A DNA stretch of 12,091 nt from Nanobdellota archaeon (lineage in GTDB: Archaea > Nanobdellota > Nanobdellia > Pacearchaeales > GW2011-AR1), in assembly GCA_030704765.1 (NCBI GenBank), contig JAUYDD010000182.1, forward strand, positions 1-12,091, given 5' to 3'. Below are positions 1-5,348 of the stretch, piece by piece (positions within the stretch are counted from its first letter, which is position 1; each line of letters starts with the position of its first letter). The notes beneath the pieces are model-generated. The model searched no databases, had not been told where the DNA came from, and worked only from the letters and a program-made list of their open reading frames with translations. The translations under genes and the position numbers were made by a program.

Positions 1-139
1 TTTTCTGTGCAGAAAATTCTTCTGAAAGAATTTTCATGCATCCTAAAAACAAGGGCCAATCAAACCACACTCGCCAGCAGGCGATTTTTTAGCTGTGGCA
101 AAAAACCTTTAGGGTGTGGTGGCCCATTGTTTTTTTGAT
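1..139 (+). repeat. Structured repeat copy 1 (partial at left edge): hairpin plus four-way-junction core
   Basis: This is the first of three same-strand copies of a repeat; it matches 3826-3961 except for two substitutions (positions 74 and 110) and a 3-nt difference (CCC at 123-125, absent from copy 2). It starts inside the window edge, so its 5' part is missing. It holds a hairpin (12-21 with 26-35, extended by TGCA 8-11/37-40) and then the core from 38. The core pairs 45-52 with 127-134 (one bulged A at 126), 53-58 with 120-125, and 65-70 with 114-119. These enclose three adjacent hairpins: 71-84 (TCGCC/GGCGA), 85-105 (T6AGC/GCA6) and 106-113 (CC/GG, weak). A T7 run closes the element. Whether it acts as RNA or as DNA, and on which strand, cannot be told from sequence; the T run favours a plus-strand RNA. 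The family is not one I recognise. Confidence 0.85.
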
Positions 140-231
140 AACGATTATGAATATACTGTCATATTCTAAATCTCTAATTCTGTCTATCTCCTTCTGTAAT
201 TATAATAATTAAAATTTCAAATAAGTCTAAT
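140..231. other. AT-rich spacer between repeat copy 1 and the S-layer terminator
   Basis: Short AT-rich stretch with no convincing ORF or hairpin. It separates the 3' end of repeat copy 1 from the poly-T terminator of the minus-strand S-layer gene. Confidence 0.4.
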
Positions 232-265
232 AAAAAAAGAAAACAAAAAAAAGAATAATAAAAAA
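232..265 (-). terminator. Poly-T archaeal terminator of the S-layer gene
   Basis: Read on the minus strand, the DNA just after the S-layer stop codon has successive T runs of 6, 8, 4 and 7 bases, broken by single C or G residues or short A-containing spacers. No strong hairpin precedes them. Clustered T tracts without a stem are the usual intrinsic termination signal in archaea, and a highly expressed S-layer gene would be expected to have an efficient one. Confidence 0.75.
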
Positions 266-276
266 TTTATAGCTTC

Positions 277-2814
277 TTACGCAGTAGTAGTTCCACTAGT
301 AACTTCAGGATAAGTTGTCTCTGTGTCTTTATCAGTTGCAACTCCAGTCAATACTTTTTGGACAGCATTTTCAGTGTCTGCAGCATTGTAACCTGCTACA
401 AGCATTGCTATCTTATTAGCATTATAAGGAGATTCAACAGTCTTGATTATGTATCCACCAGCGCTAACCTTAGTTATTGCACTAAAGTCATCTCCGCACA
501 ATGGACTATCACTGCCAAGTATCTTAGCAGCAACACTGTTGATACAACTTCCTCCGACAACAAGCAAGTTCTTGTCTTTTACAGAATCAACTTCTGTATC
601 TTTTACAACAAGCACTTGACCACCAGTTCCTGTACCTCCACCAGCTCCGGGTGTAACAGTAGCAGCTTTAGCTGTGAATAATACATCCAAGAGCATTTGA
701 GAATCTGGATAAGCAATTGTTGCTACTCCATTCTCATTAGTCCTATCCTCTTTTGTTGTTAGTGTACCATATTGGTCAACACTTTGTTTCTTGTAAGTAT
801 CACTACTCCAAGTTACCCAACCTGAGTTTGAACCATTGAAAACAGGGTCTTTAATAGATATCTCGTTTGATGAGATTTGTAAAGGAATACAAAGATAGTT
901 ACCATAACTCGCATCATTCCATCTTTTAGGTTCAATGACCAATATAGCAGCGCCGAATGTTGCACTGAAGCTACAACCTGGATTATTCAAACCATAAACT
1001 AAAGGATCAGTTACACCGGTTGTATTCCAAGTGATTCCATTAACTGTATATGTTTGACTTGCATTATGTAGCGTAGTCCCAGTTAAAGCTAGTGTTGTCA
1101 AGCCATCAGGAAGAATAACACTAGTAGCATTAGCTACTGTTGTAGGAGCCATTAAAGCTAACCATCCGCCATTCTTTAGTTTTATTCTTGGGAATAAAGC
1201 TTTAACACCGCCAGCATTCCAAGTTATATTCACTAAAGGTGTTGCAGCAGGATTTACATTAATAGTATAACCTGTACCTCCAAACATAGATACACCAGTT
1301 TTTATGAATGTACCTGTTGAATTTGTTAAGGTGATAATTTGTTTATCTCCTGTTAATACATCTAAAAATTCAACAGTTCCTGTTGCATCTGTAGATGTTG
1401 CACTTATACTAGAGACTTCTAATATAGCACCAGCATCACCAGCATTGACAACAATATAGTCTCCTTCTCTTGAAGCTTCTCCTTCATAAACATGGATTTT
1501 ACCTTTGCCATTACTAGTGACAGTAGATTGCCATGCTAATAATGGTGCAGCTCCGCTTGAAGAAGTATCGTTATCATAAACAAAAGTTACTTCTTTTTCA
1601 GTTGCTGATTTAGCTCCTGTTAATTTAACATAAGCATATTGTGTATTATCTGTTCTTACTGTTATCTTTCCTCTGTTTGTTGAATCAAGAGTAGGTGTTG
1701 TTCCAGCTAATGTTACTTTCATACCTCCAAAAACAGGGTCATTATAAGATTCACCAGCAGCTAAATGGTCTGTCTGGGATTTTGGCATACCTACTGCAAC
1801 TTTTATTGCAGAGATAATTCCATTTCCAGCAGCAGTTATTGTTGCTTCAGTACCTCTTATAGTTGTTTCATCAGCACCAGTTTTTACAGCTTGTCCATTC
1901 ACTAGTTTTAATGTGTTAGCACCAAGAATTAATTCTGTTTGTCTAACATCACCAGCAAATACAGGATGTATAACATCTTTTACATAGATATTCAATCCTC
2001 CAGGATAAGCATATGTGCTTCCTTTAGTAACTGTCTTACTTATCCCATCTACTTTTAAAGTACCATGAGATGAGTCAGATGTAGTTACTAGTTCAATTGT
2101 GTGCTCAGTTTCAGCAACAGTTACTTTTGCTTCTTCTCCGCTTTTTACAGTTGCAGTTTCACCTGAACCATATAAGTAAATTGTCATATTAGTTGAGCTA
2201 GTGCCTATAACATAATCAACACCAAGAATATTTATTTTCTGGCCTTGTACATTTGTAGGGTCAGAAACATTAACGTTTTTGTTGAATGATAAAGTATAGT
2301 TGTATAATGCACCAGCTGCAGTTTCAACATTTAAAAGTATTGTTGGATCTTTTATGTCTCCTCCTGAATTACTGAAAGCAGAAGCAGCACTACCCATCAT
2401 AACGGTTTGCGTGTATGTATATTTTGTTCCAGTAAGGTCTGTGAACGTGCCATCAACTAAAACATTTGGAAGTTCAGATGATGATACAGAAGTTCTTCCA
2501 GCACTAATCTGGTCTCCATAATATAGTTTTCTTGATGATGTACCAAGATTTATACTATCTCCGCCAGTAGCAGTTGTTGTAGATCCACCAGTTGTTGTCA
2601 CACTTACCATTGCAGTAAGTTTTTGAGAAACATCAACAGCAGCCATTACATCACTGTAAGCGCCACTTGAACCAACAACTACAACTCCATCAGCTGATCC
2701 ACTAGAAACAAAAGGTGCAGGATAATTGCTTGCAGCAGCTGCAAAACCTACAGTGCTCGAAAGCATAACTGCACTAGCTAACACAGAAGCTACTTTTTTA
2801 TAATTAAATTTCAT
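277..2814 (-). CDS. S-layer protein (major surface-layer structural protein)
   Basis: Secreted 845-residue protein that probably forms the paracrystalline cell surface lattice. Residues 1-28 are a Sec signal peptide (basic MKFNYKK, hydrophobic core, AAAA before SNYPAPF). The mature N-terminus continues with VVVVGSSGAYSDVMAAVDV, a pattern I associate with the S-layer N-terminal domain of Methanococcus and DPANN archaea. The middle is long, Thr/Ser/Gly/Val-rich and beta-stranded, in Ig-like units (for example GQKINILGVDYVIG and LKVDGISKTV). A Gly/Thr-rich linker (about 720-731) leads to a C-terminal domain with NLLVVGGSC, cysteines at 757 and 773, and MLVAGYNAADTENA, which are typical of the S-layer C-terminal domain. 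No C-terminal membrane anchor is visible. The start is well supported: AGGAGGT lies 9 nt upstream on the minus strand. Base composition is less AT-rich than its neighbours, as expected for a highly expressed gene. Confidence 0.9.
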   Translation of the reverse strand: MKFNYKKVASVLASAVMLSSTVGFAAAASNYPAPFVSSGSADGVVVVGSSGAYSDVMAAVDVSQKLTAMVSVTTTGGSTTTATGGDSINLGTSSRKLYYGDQISAGRTSVSSSELPNVLVDGTFTDLTGTKYTYTQTVMMGSAASAFSNSGGDIKDPTILLNVETAAGALYNYTLSFNKNVNVSDPTNVQGQKINILGVDYVIGTSSTNMTIYLYGSGETATVKSGEEAKVTVAETEHTIELVTTSDSSHGTLKVDGISKTVTKGSTYAYPGGLNIYVKDVIHPVFAGDVRQTELILGANTLKLVNGQAVKTGADETTIRGTEATITAAGNGIISAIKVAVGMPKSQTDHLAAGESYNDPVFGGMKVTLAGTTPTLDSTNRGKITVRTDNTQYAYVKLTGAKSATEKEVTFVYDNDTSSSGAAPLLAWQSTVTSNGKGKIHVYEGEASREGDYIVVNAGDAGAILEVSSISATSTDATGTVEFLDVLTGDKQIITLTNSTGTFIKTGVSMFGGTGYTINVNPAATPLVNITWNAGGVKALFPRIKLKNGGWLALMAPTTVANATSVILPDGLTTLALTGTTLHNASQTYTVNGITWNTTGVTDPLVYGLNNPGCSFSATFGAAILVIEPKRWNDASYGNYLCIPLQISSNEISIKDPVFNGSNSGWVTWSSDTYKKQSVDQYGTLTTKEDRTNENGVATIAYPDSQMLLDVLFTAKAATVTPGAGGGTGTGGQVLVVKDTEVDSVKDKNLLVVGGSCINSVAAKILGSDSPLCGDDFSAITKVSAGGYIIKTVESPYNANKIAMLVAGYNAADTENAVQKVLTGVATDKDTETTYPEVTSGTTTA

Positions 2815-2823
2815 TATTTATTA

Positions 2824-2832
2824 ACCTCCTTT
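2824..2832 (-). promoter_or_regulatory. Strong Shine-Dalgarno site of the S-layer gene
   Basis: On the minus strand this reads AAAGGAGGT, 9 nt from the ATG ending at 2814. It fits the anti-SD end of 16S rRNA very well and fixes the start. It stands out because the secreted-protein operon at 5349 appears leaderless and the regulator at 3267 has no clear SD. Confidence 0.85.
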
Positions 2833-2877
2833 CAACAATAATAATCATGTAAATCTATTTTAGCATAAATTCACTTG

Positions 2878-2885
2878 CTTTATAG
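2878..2885 (-). promoter_or_regulatory. Candidate TATA box for the S-layer gene
   Basis: Minus-strand CTATAAAG preceded by purine-rich AAAGAAT, a possible BRE. It would start transcription near 2855 and give a leader of about 40 nt containing the SD. A second box, TTTATAAA at 3049-3056, would give a leader of about 210 nt; both could be used. Not decisive without start-site mapping. Confidence 0.45.
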
Positions 2886-3217
2886 ATTCTTTAATCTGTC
2901 ATCTCTTTATGAAGAAACTGTCTATTCTAGCCAGTTGAAATCATTTAATATTACTTAAATGACAATTAACCAAATAAAAAATCCTTTAAAAAGCTTTCTA
3001 AGGTTTTTTTCTCGAGAATGAAAAAATAAGGTTATTTTTTGATATTTGTTTATAAATACTATGTTGTCATGTAATAAAAGTAACATATAGTCTATAGGCA
3101 ATTTTATTTATTTTTTAATTGATTTTTATATATTTTTTAAATACTCTATATTTTTTTACATATATGTTATTTTAATATACCTAACATAATTATATACATT
3201 ACAGATATATGGAAAAA
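2886..3217. other. Long AT-rich divergent intergenic region between the S-layer and regulator genes
   Basis: No gene is visible here. The stretch holds a symmetrical TTTATAAA (3049-3056) usable as a TATA box on either strand, a weak stem-like CCTTT...AAGG element followed by T7 near 2991-3010, and a very AT-rich block (about 3100-3217) with several TATA-like words. It must carry the upstream control region of both divergent genes. Long leaders and multiple promoters are known for some archaeal S-layer genes, so the length may be regulatory. Confidence 0.5.
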
Positions 3218-3225
3218 TTTATATA
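3218..3225 (+). promoter_or_regulatory. TATA box of the winged-helix regulator gene
   Basis: TTTATATA preceded by purine-rich GGAAAAA (a possible BRE). Initiation would be expected near 3247-3250, about 17-20 nt before the ATG at 3267. An upstream in-frame ATG at 3228 lies between this box and the expected transcript start, so it would not be in the mRNA; this decides the start. Confidence 0.65.
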
Positions 3226-3266
3226 CTATGCCTATCTTAATAAATAATCAGCGTCGAAAAAATAAG

Positions 3267-3617
3267 ATGGCAAAAAATACTAAGACTATAAACATCTCAA
3301 TTTCAGGAAAAGAAGGCACTTTTTCATCTATTTTTTCAAAAATCAAAGGAGAAGGAAAAAATTCTGATGTATCTAAACTAAGGCATTTATTAAGCAATGA
3401 AAAAGCAAGGCTTTTGCATATAGCTAAAACAAAACAACCTGAGTCTATATATAAATTAGCTAAGCTATTAAATAGGGATTTTAAAGCAGTCAGGCATGAT
3501 ATTAAGATTTTAGAAGAATTTGGTTTTATTGAATTAGTCACTTCTAATAAAAAAAACAGGGAATTATTGCGGCCTGTTGTTGATGCTGATAAAGTTGTTA
3601 TAACTATATCATTATAA
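3267..3617 (+). CDS. Winged helix-turn-helix DNA-binding regulator (HVO_A0114-like)
   Basis: A 116-residue protein. Residues 41-90 form a winged-HTH domain: LLSNEKARLLHIAK, then PESIYKLAKLLNRDFKAVRHDIK as the HTH with its recognition helix at about 69-83, then LEEFGFIEL leading into the wing (SNKKNRELLRPVV) and a final beta strand (KVVITISL). The PESIYxLAKLLxRDFKxVxxDIKxLEExGxIEL pattern matches what I know of the archaeal HVO_A0114-like putative DNA-binding family, members of which I recall beside small toxin genes. The 40-residue N-terminus is polar and basic with no recognised domain. The start at 3267, rather than in-frame 3228, follows from the TATA box position. It is divergent from the S-layer gene, and a palindrome begins 4 nt after the stop, so the S-layer promoter or the palindrome could be targets; this is inference. 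No partner toxin lies next to it. Confidence 0.75.
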   Translation: MAKNTKTINISISGKEGTFSSIFSKIKGEGKNSDVSKLRHLLSNEKARLLHIAKTKQPESIYKLAKLLNRDFKAVRHDIKILEEFGFIELVTSNKKNRELLRPVVDADKVVITISL

Positions 3618-3670
3618 ATCAGCATGTCTGCAGACATGCTTCCTTCTAGTAATTAAACATTTGCTGATTT
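3616..3670 (+). repeat. Palindrome ladder, unit 1: nested hairpin after the regulator stop codon
   Basis: A 20-bp perfect palindrome (AGCATGTCTG then its complement, 3621-3640) sits inside a wider 9-bp pairing of 3616-3624 (AAATCAGCA) with 3662-3670 (TGCTGATTT). The two share bases 3621-3624, so a fold that keeps the outer stem leaves the inner hairpin as TGTCTG/CAGACA. The asymmetric layout (inner hairpin next to the left arm, long single-stranded linker on the right) recurs in the later module at 3731-3799. The left arm includes the stop codon of the regulator gene. Confidence 0.7.
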
Positions 3671-3688
3671 TTGCTCTGCAAAAATCAG
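3664..3688 (+). repeat. Palindrome ladder, unit 2: 11-bp perfect hairpin
   Basis: CTGATTTTTGC (3664-3674) and GCAAAAATCAG (3678-3688) pair perfectly around a TCT loop. The left arm overlaps the right arm of unit 1, so the two structures exclude each other. Confidence 0.8.
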
Positions 3689-3697
3689 AGATTAATT

Positions 3698-3730
3698 GAA
3701 AATCAGTCGCTTTCAGACAGCCTGATTTTC
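3698..3730 (+). repeat. Palindrome ladder, unit 3: 9-bp hairpin with internal short stem
   Basis: GAAAATCAG (3698-3706) pairs with CTGATTTTC (3722-3730) around a 15-nt loop. It shares the AATCAG/CTGATT word with units 1 and 2, so its arms could pair with theirs. Confidence 0.75.
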
Positions 3731-3961
3731 TAATGTTGAGAATTGAAAACCTCATGCTTTATCATGTGGCCGTAGCAAATGTTACAGTTTTCAATTCTCG
3801 AGCACAAGAAAATTGTTTTATGCAATTTTCTGTGCAGAAAATTCTTCTGAAAGAATTTTCATGCATCCTAAAAACAAGGGCCAATCAAACCACACTCGAC
3901 AGCAGGCGATTTTTTAGCTGTGGCAAAAAACCTTCAGGGTGTGGTGGATTGTTTTTTTGAT
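3731..3961 (+). repeat. Structured repeat copy 2 (full length): hairpin modules plus four-way-junction core
   Basis: The only copy complete in the window. From 5' to 3': TAATGT; a nested hairpin with a perfect 13-bp outer stem (3738-3750 with 3787-3799) and an inner hairpin in 3750-3769; a hairpin with GCACA(A)GAAAATTG at 3802-3815 pairing with 3823-3835; a hairpin 3837-3846/3851-3860, extended by TGCA on both sides; then the core, closing in T7 at 3952-3958. The core has the same closing stem and three hairpins as copy 1, with C to A at 3899 (breaks one pair of the first hairpin), T to C at 3935 (in a loop) and loss of CCC in the right closing arm, after which CAATC can pair with GATTG instead. 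A reading frame runs through it but is probably incidental. No transposase is nearby. Function unknown; a structured RNA or a mobile non-coding element are the main options. Confidence 0.85.
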
Positions 3962-3962
3962 G

Positions 3963-4052
3963 TTACAAAAGTAACAAATAATTGTTACGAATGTAAACAA
4001 AAGGTTTATAAATAATTATTACTTTTGTAATAACATATAATTACAATTGTAA
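3963..4052. promoter_or_regulatory. Four-site operator array TTAC-N4-GTAA around the HEPN/MNT promoter
   Basis: Four exact 12-bp palindromes of the form TTAC-N4-GTAA lie at 3963-3974 (N4 = AAAA), 3985-3996 (GAAT), 4019-4030 (TTTT) and 4041-4052 (AATT). Start-to-start spacing is 22, 34 and 22 bp, so they form two pairs, each separated by about two helical turns, mirrored around the TATA box at 4005-4013. Sites 1 and 2 lie upstream of the box and BRE; site 3 is between box and start; site 4 is just past the expected start. A dimeric repressor bound here would block TBP/TFB and polymerase access. The regulator is unknown; HEPN/MNT autoregulation is the simplest guess, and the winged-HTH protein at 3267 is another. 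Confidence 0.8.
4005..4013 (+). promoter_or_regulatory. TATA box of the HEPN/MNT operon
   Basis: TTTATAAAT preceded by purine-rich AAAAGG (a possible BRE). Initiation would fall near 4033-4037, giving a leader of about 47-50 nt. It lies in the gap between the two operator pairs. Confidence 0.75.
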
Positions 4053-4083
4053 TAAACTAAAAATTAGAATCTGGAAGCTTGAA

Positions 4084-4515
4084 ATGAAAATAGAAGAGCA
4101 TGAACAAGCATATGAAGAGCACCTCAGCCATATAAATAAGGCAATTGAAGAAGGGCTTGAGGAAAATCAGAGAAACGCCGGATATAATGTGTCTCAAGGG
4201 GCAGTTGAATTGTTTGCAATTTACCTCCATAAGCTGAGGCTGTTGCAGGACTCTGGCGACCAGTTAGACCATAGAATCTTCAAAAACAAAAATTTGATTG
4301 AAAAAAGGATTCCTCCTGATTTTCCCAACAAGAAAAAGATACTCGAATTAATGAGGAATATAGAAATGGACAGGAACATAATATGCTATGGAAAAAGAAA
4401 GCCTCTTGAAAAAATTGAGGAATTGATTGAGATTTTCCAGGAGTTAAGGAAAATAATAAATTTCAATTTAAAAAATCTAAAAGGAGGGCAAAAACCTGAA
4501 GATGGAAAAAAGTAA
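4084..4515 (+). CDS. HEPN-domain protein, partner of the downstream nucleotidyltransferase (HepT-like)
   Basis: Predicted all-helical 143-residue protein, first gene of a two-gene unit whose second gene is an MNT-type nucleotidyltransferase, the classic HEPN/MNT arrangement. In characterised HepT/MntA pairs the HEPN protein is an RNase toxin with an R-x4-6-H motif, silenced when the MNT protein AMPylates a nearby tyrosine. Here the diagnostic stretch is DRNIICYGKRK (96-106), followed by a long helix: Arg97 is present, but the position expected for His (Arg+5) is Tyr102, and there is no other histidine in the motif. RNxxxYG is a variant I have seen in archaeal HEPN partners, so this may be a non-nuclease or altered-activity branch. 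The first 60 residues are charged helix (EEHEQAYEEHLSHINKAIEEGLEENQRN). It overlaps the next gene by 14 nt, indicating translational coupling. Weak SD (GGAAG) 8 nt before the ATG. Confidence 0.7.
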   Translation: MKIEEHEQAYEEHLSHINKAIEEGLEENQRNAGYNVSQGAVELFAIYLHKLRLLQDSGDQLDHRIFKNKNLIEKRIPPDFPNKKKILELMRNIEMDRNIICYGKRKPLEKIEELIEIFQELRKIINFNLKNLKGGQKPEDGKK

Positions 4516-5128
4516 CTTAATCTCTTATGCAATGGATTTTGCATCATATTTAGTGAGCAAAACAGCAGATATCAACAGAGTTATTTTATATGGTTCAGTT
4601 GCAAGGGAGGATTCTGATGAAGAATCAGATGTAGATATTTTTATTGATGTTAACAAAGTGATTGAGGCAAAAATCCAGAAAAAAACAGAAAAAATCCTTG
4701 ATGATTATTACAAAACAAAAAAGTATAAAGAATGGTCCTTAAAGGGCATTTCTAGCACAATTTCTGTTATAGTTGGAGAGTTAAACAGCGAGGATTGGAA
4801 AGGCCTTAAAAGAAGCATCATTAATACAGGGATTGTTCTTTACGGAAAATATAAATCAGAAGTTGAAAAAACTCACCAGTACACAATATTTTCATTTGAG
4901 AATATAAAGCCTGACAAGAAAAGAATTGCTGTGTTCAGGAAACTTTTCGGATTTAAAATCAGAAATAAAGAGTATCCTGGGATGGCTGATAAAATTGGTG
5001 CTATTCGCCTTGGAAAGGGAGCTTTGCTCGTTCCTGCAGAGCAGGTAAATAAGTTAAAGAGATATTTTCAGGAAAAGAAAGTAACAGTAAGATTATATGA
5101 CTTATGGTCTGACAGTAAATTAAAATAA
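4502..5128 (+). CDS. MNT-type nucleotidyltransferase (MntA-like antitoxin candidate) with extra C-terminal domain
   Basis: A 208-residue protein. Residues 26-50 hold the Pol-beta-superfamily signature: RVILYGSVAREDSDEESDVD, with GS at 31-32, Arg35 and the metal-binding pair Asp43 and Asp45. In family members a third carboxylate comes on a later strand, often as IDV; here that strand reads TISVIV (87-91), so the third acidic residue seems to be Ser88, unless Glu93 serves. IINTGIVLYGK (106-116) is typical of the domain's end. Residues 125-208 form an added, less familiar region (KRIAVFRKLFG, MADKIGAIRLGKGALLVPAEQVNKL) that minimal MntA proteins of about 100-140 residues lack. Expected role: modifies and restrains the HEPN partner using ATP. 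SD AAGGAGGG lies 13 nt before the ATG, inside the upstream gene. Confidence 0.8.
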   Translation: MEKSNLISYAMDFASYLVSKTADINRVILYGSVAREDSDEESDVDIFIDVNKVIEAKIQKKTEKILDDYYKTKKYKEWSLKGISSTISVIVGELNSEDWKGLKRSIINTGIVLYGKYKSEVEKTHQYTIFSFENIKPDKKRIAVFRKLFGFKIRNKEYPGMADKIGAIRLGKGALLVPAEQVNKLKRYFQEKKVTVRLYDLWSDSKLK

Positions 5129-5319
5129 GTCTTAGGTTCTTTTAGGCCAAGTATCTTTGTTTGTTCTTTCGAACTTGAATTAAAGCATATTGCTCAACAA
5201 GACCATGTTTATTCAGGCTTTGGTATGAGAATTTAGGAAGAGGTATTAGCAGGTTTGATAATACTGCAAGTTATAAAGACTTAATATTTTTTAAGAATAA
5301 AGTTAATTTTTTCTTAACA
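5129..5319. other. Intergenic region between the MNT gene and the secreted-protein operon
   Basis: About 190 nt without a supported gene. A T-rich, moderately pyrimidine stretch (5150-5170) could end the HEPN/MNT transcript weakly. A 7-bp inverted repeat TTAAGAA (5291-5297)/TTCTTAA (5311-5317) lies just before the next TATA box and could be an operator or part of the BRE region. No tRNA-like or CRISPR-like structure seen. Confidence 0.45.
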
Positions 5320-5327
5320 TTTATATA
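5320..5327 (+). promoter_or_regulatory. TATA box of the secreted-protein operon, predicting a leaderless mRNA
   Basis: TTTATATA ends 21 nt before the ATG at 5349. Since archaeal initiation occurs about 22-26 nt past the box, the transcript would begin at or next to the start codon. There is no SD in the intervening bases, consistent with leaderless translation. Confidence 0.7.
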
Positions 5328-5348
5328 GTATATTTTTCTATAATAAAT

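Noticed and set aside
38..136. Repeat core as a tRNA or tRNA-like gene
   Set aside because: Three hairpins around a closing stem suggest a cloverleaf, but there is no T-loop GTTCRANNC, no D-loop GG, and the arm lengths are wrong.
2991..3010. Plus-strand Rho-independent-like terminator
   Set aside because: The stem is short and imperfect, and no plus-strand gene lies upstream of it.
3071..3084. GTAAT-AAAA-GTAAC as a fifth operator
   Set aside because: The half sites are direct, not inverted, so it does not match TTAC-N4-GTAA.
3228..3266. Upstream ATG extending the winged-helix protein by 13 residues
   Set aside because: The TATA box at 3218-3225 would place the transcript start downstream of this ATG, and 3267 gives a sensible N-terminus.
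3248..3637. 129-residue minus-strand ORF opposite the winged-helix gene
   Set aside because: The plus-strand frame encodes a recognisable HTH domain with a promoter, so the antisense frame is a shadow.
3733..3960. 75-residue plus-strand ORF spanning palindromes and the repeat core
   Set aside because: It lies wholly in hairpins, has no promoter or SD, no recognisable protein pattern, and its changes between repeat copies are non-synonymous.
3731..3961. Repeat as an integron attC site
   Set aside because: The expected RYYYAAC and GTTRRRY boxes at paired ends are not present, and no integrase gene is visible.
5180..5290. Possible decayed coding sequence upstream of 5349
   Set aside because: One frame gives a plausible-looking peptide, but it has no start or SD and is broken by a stop just upstream; no homologue comes to mind.
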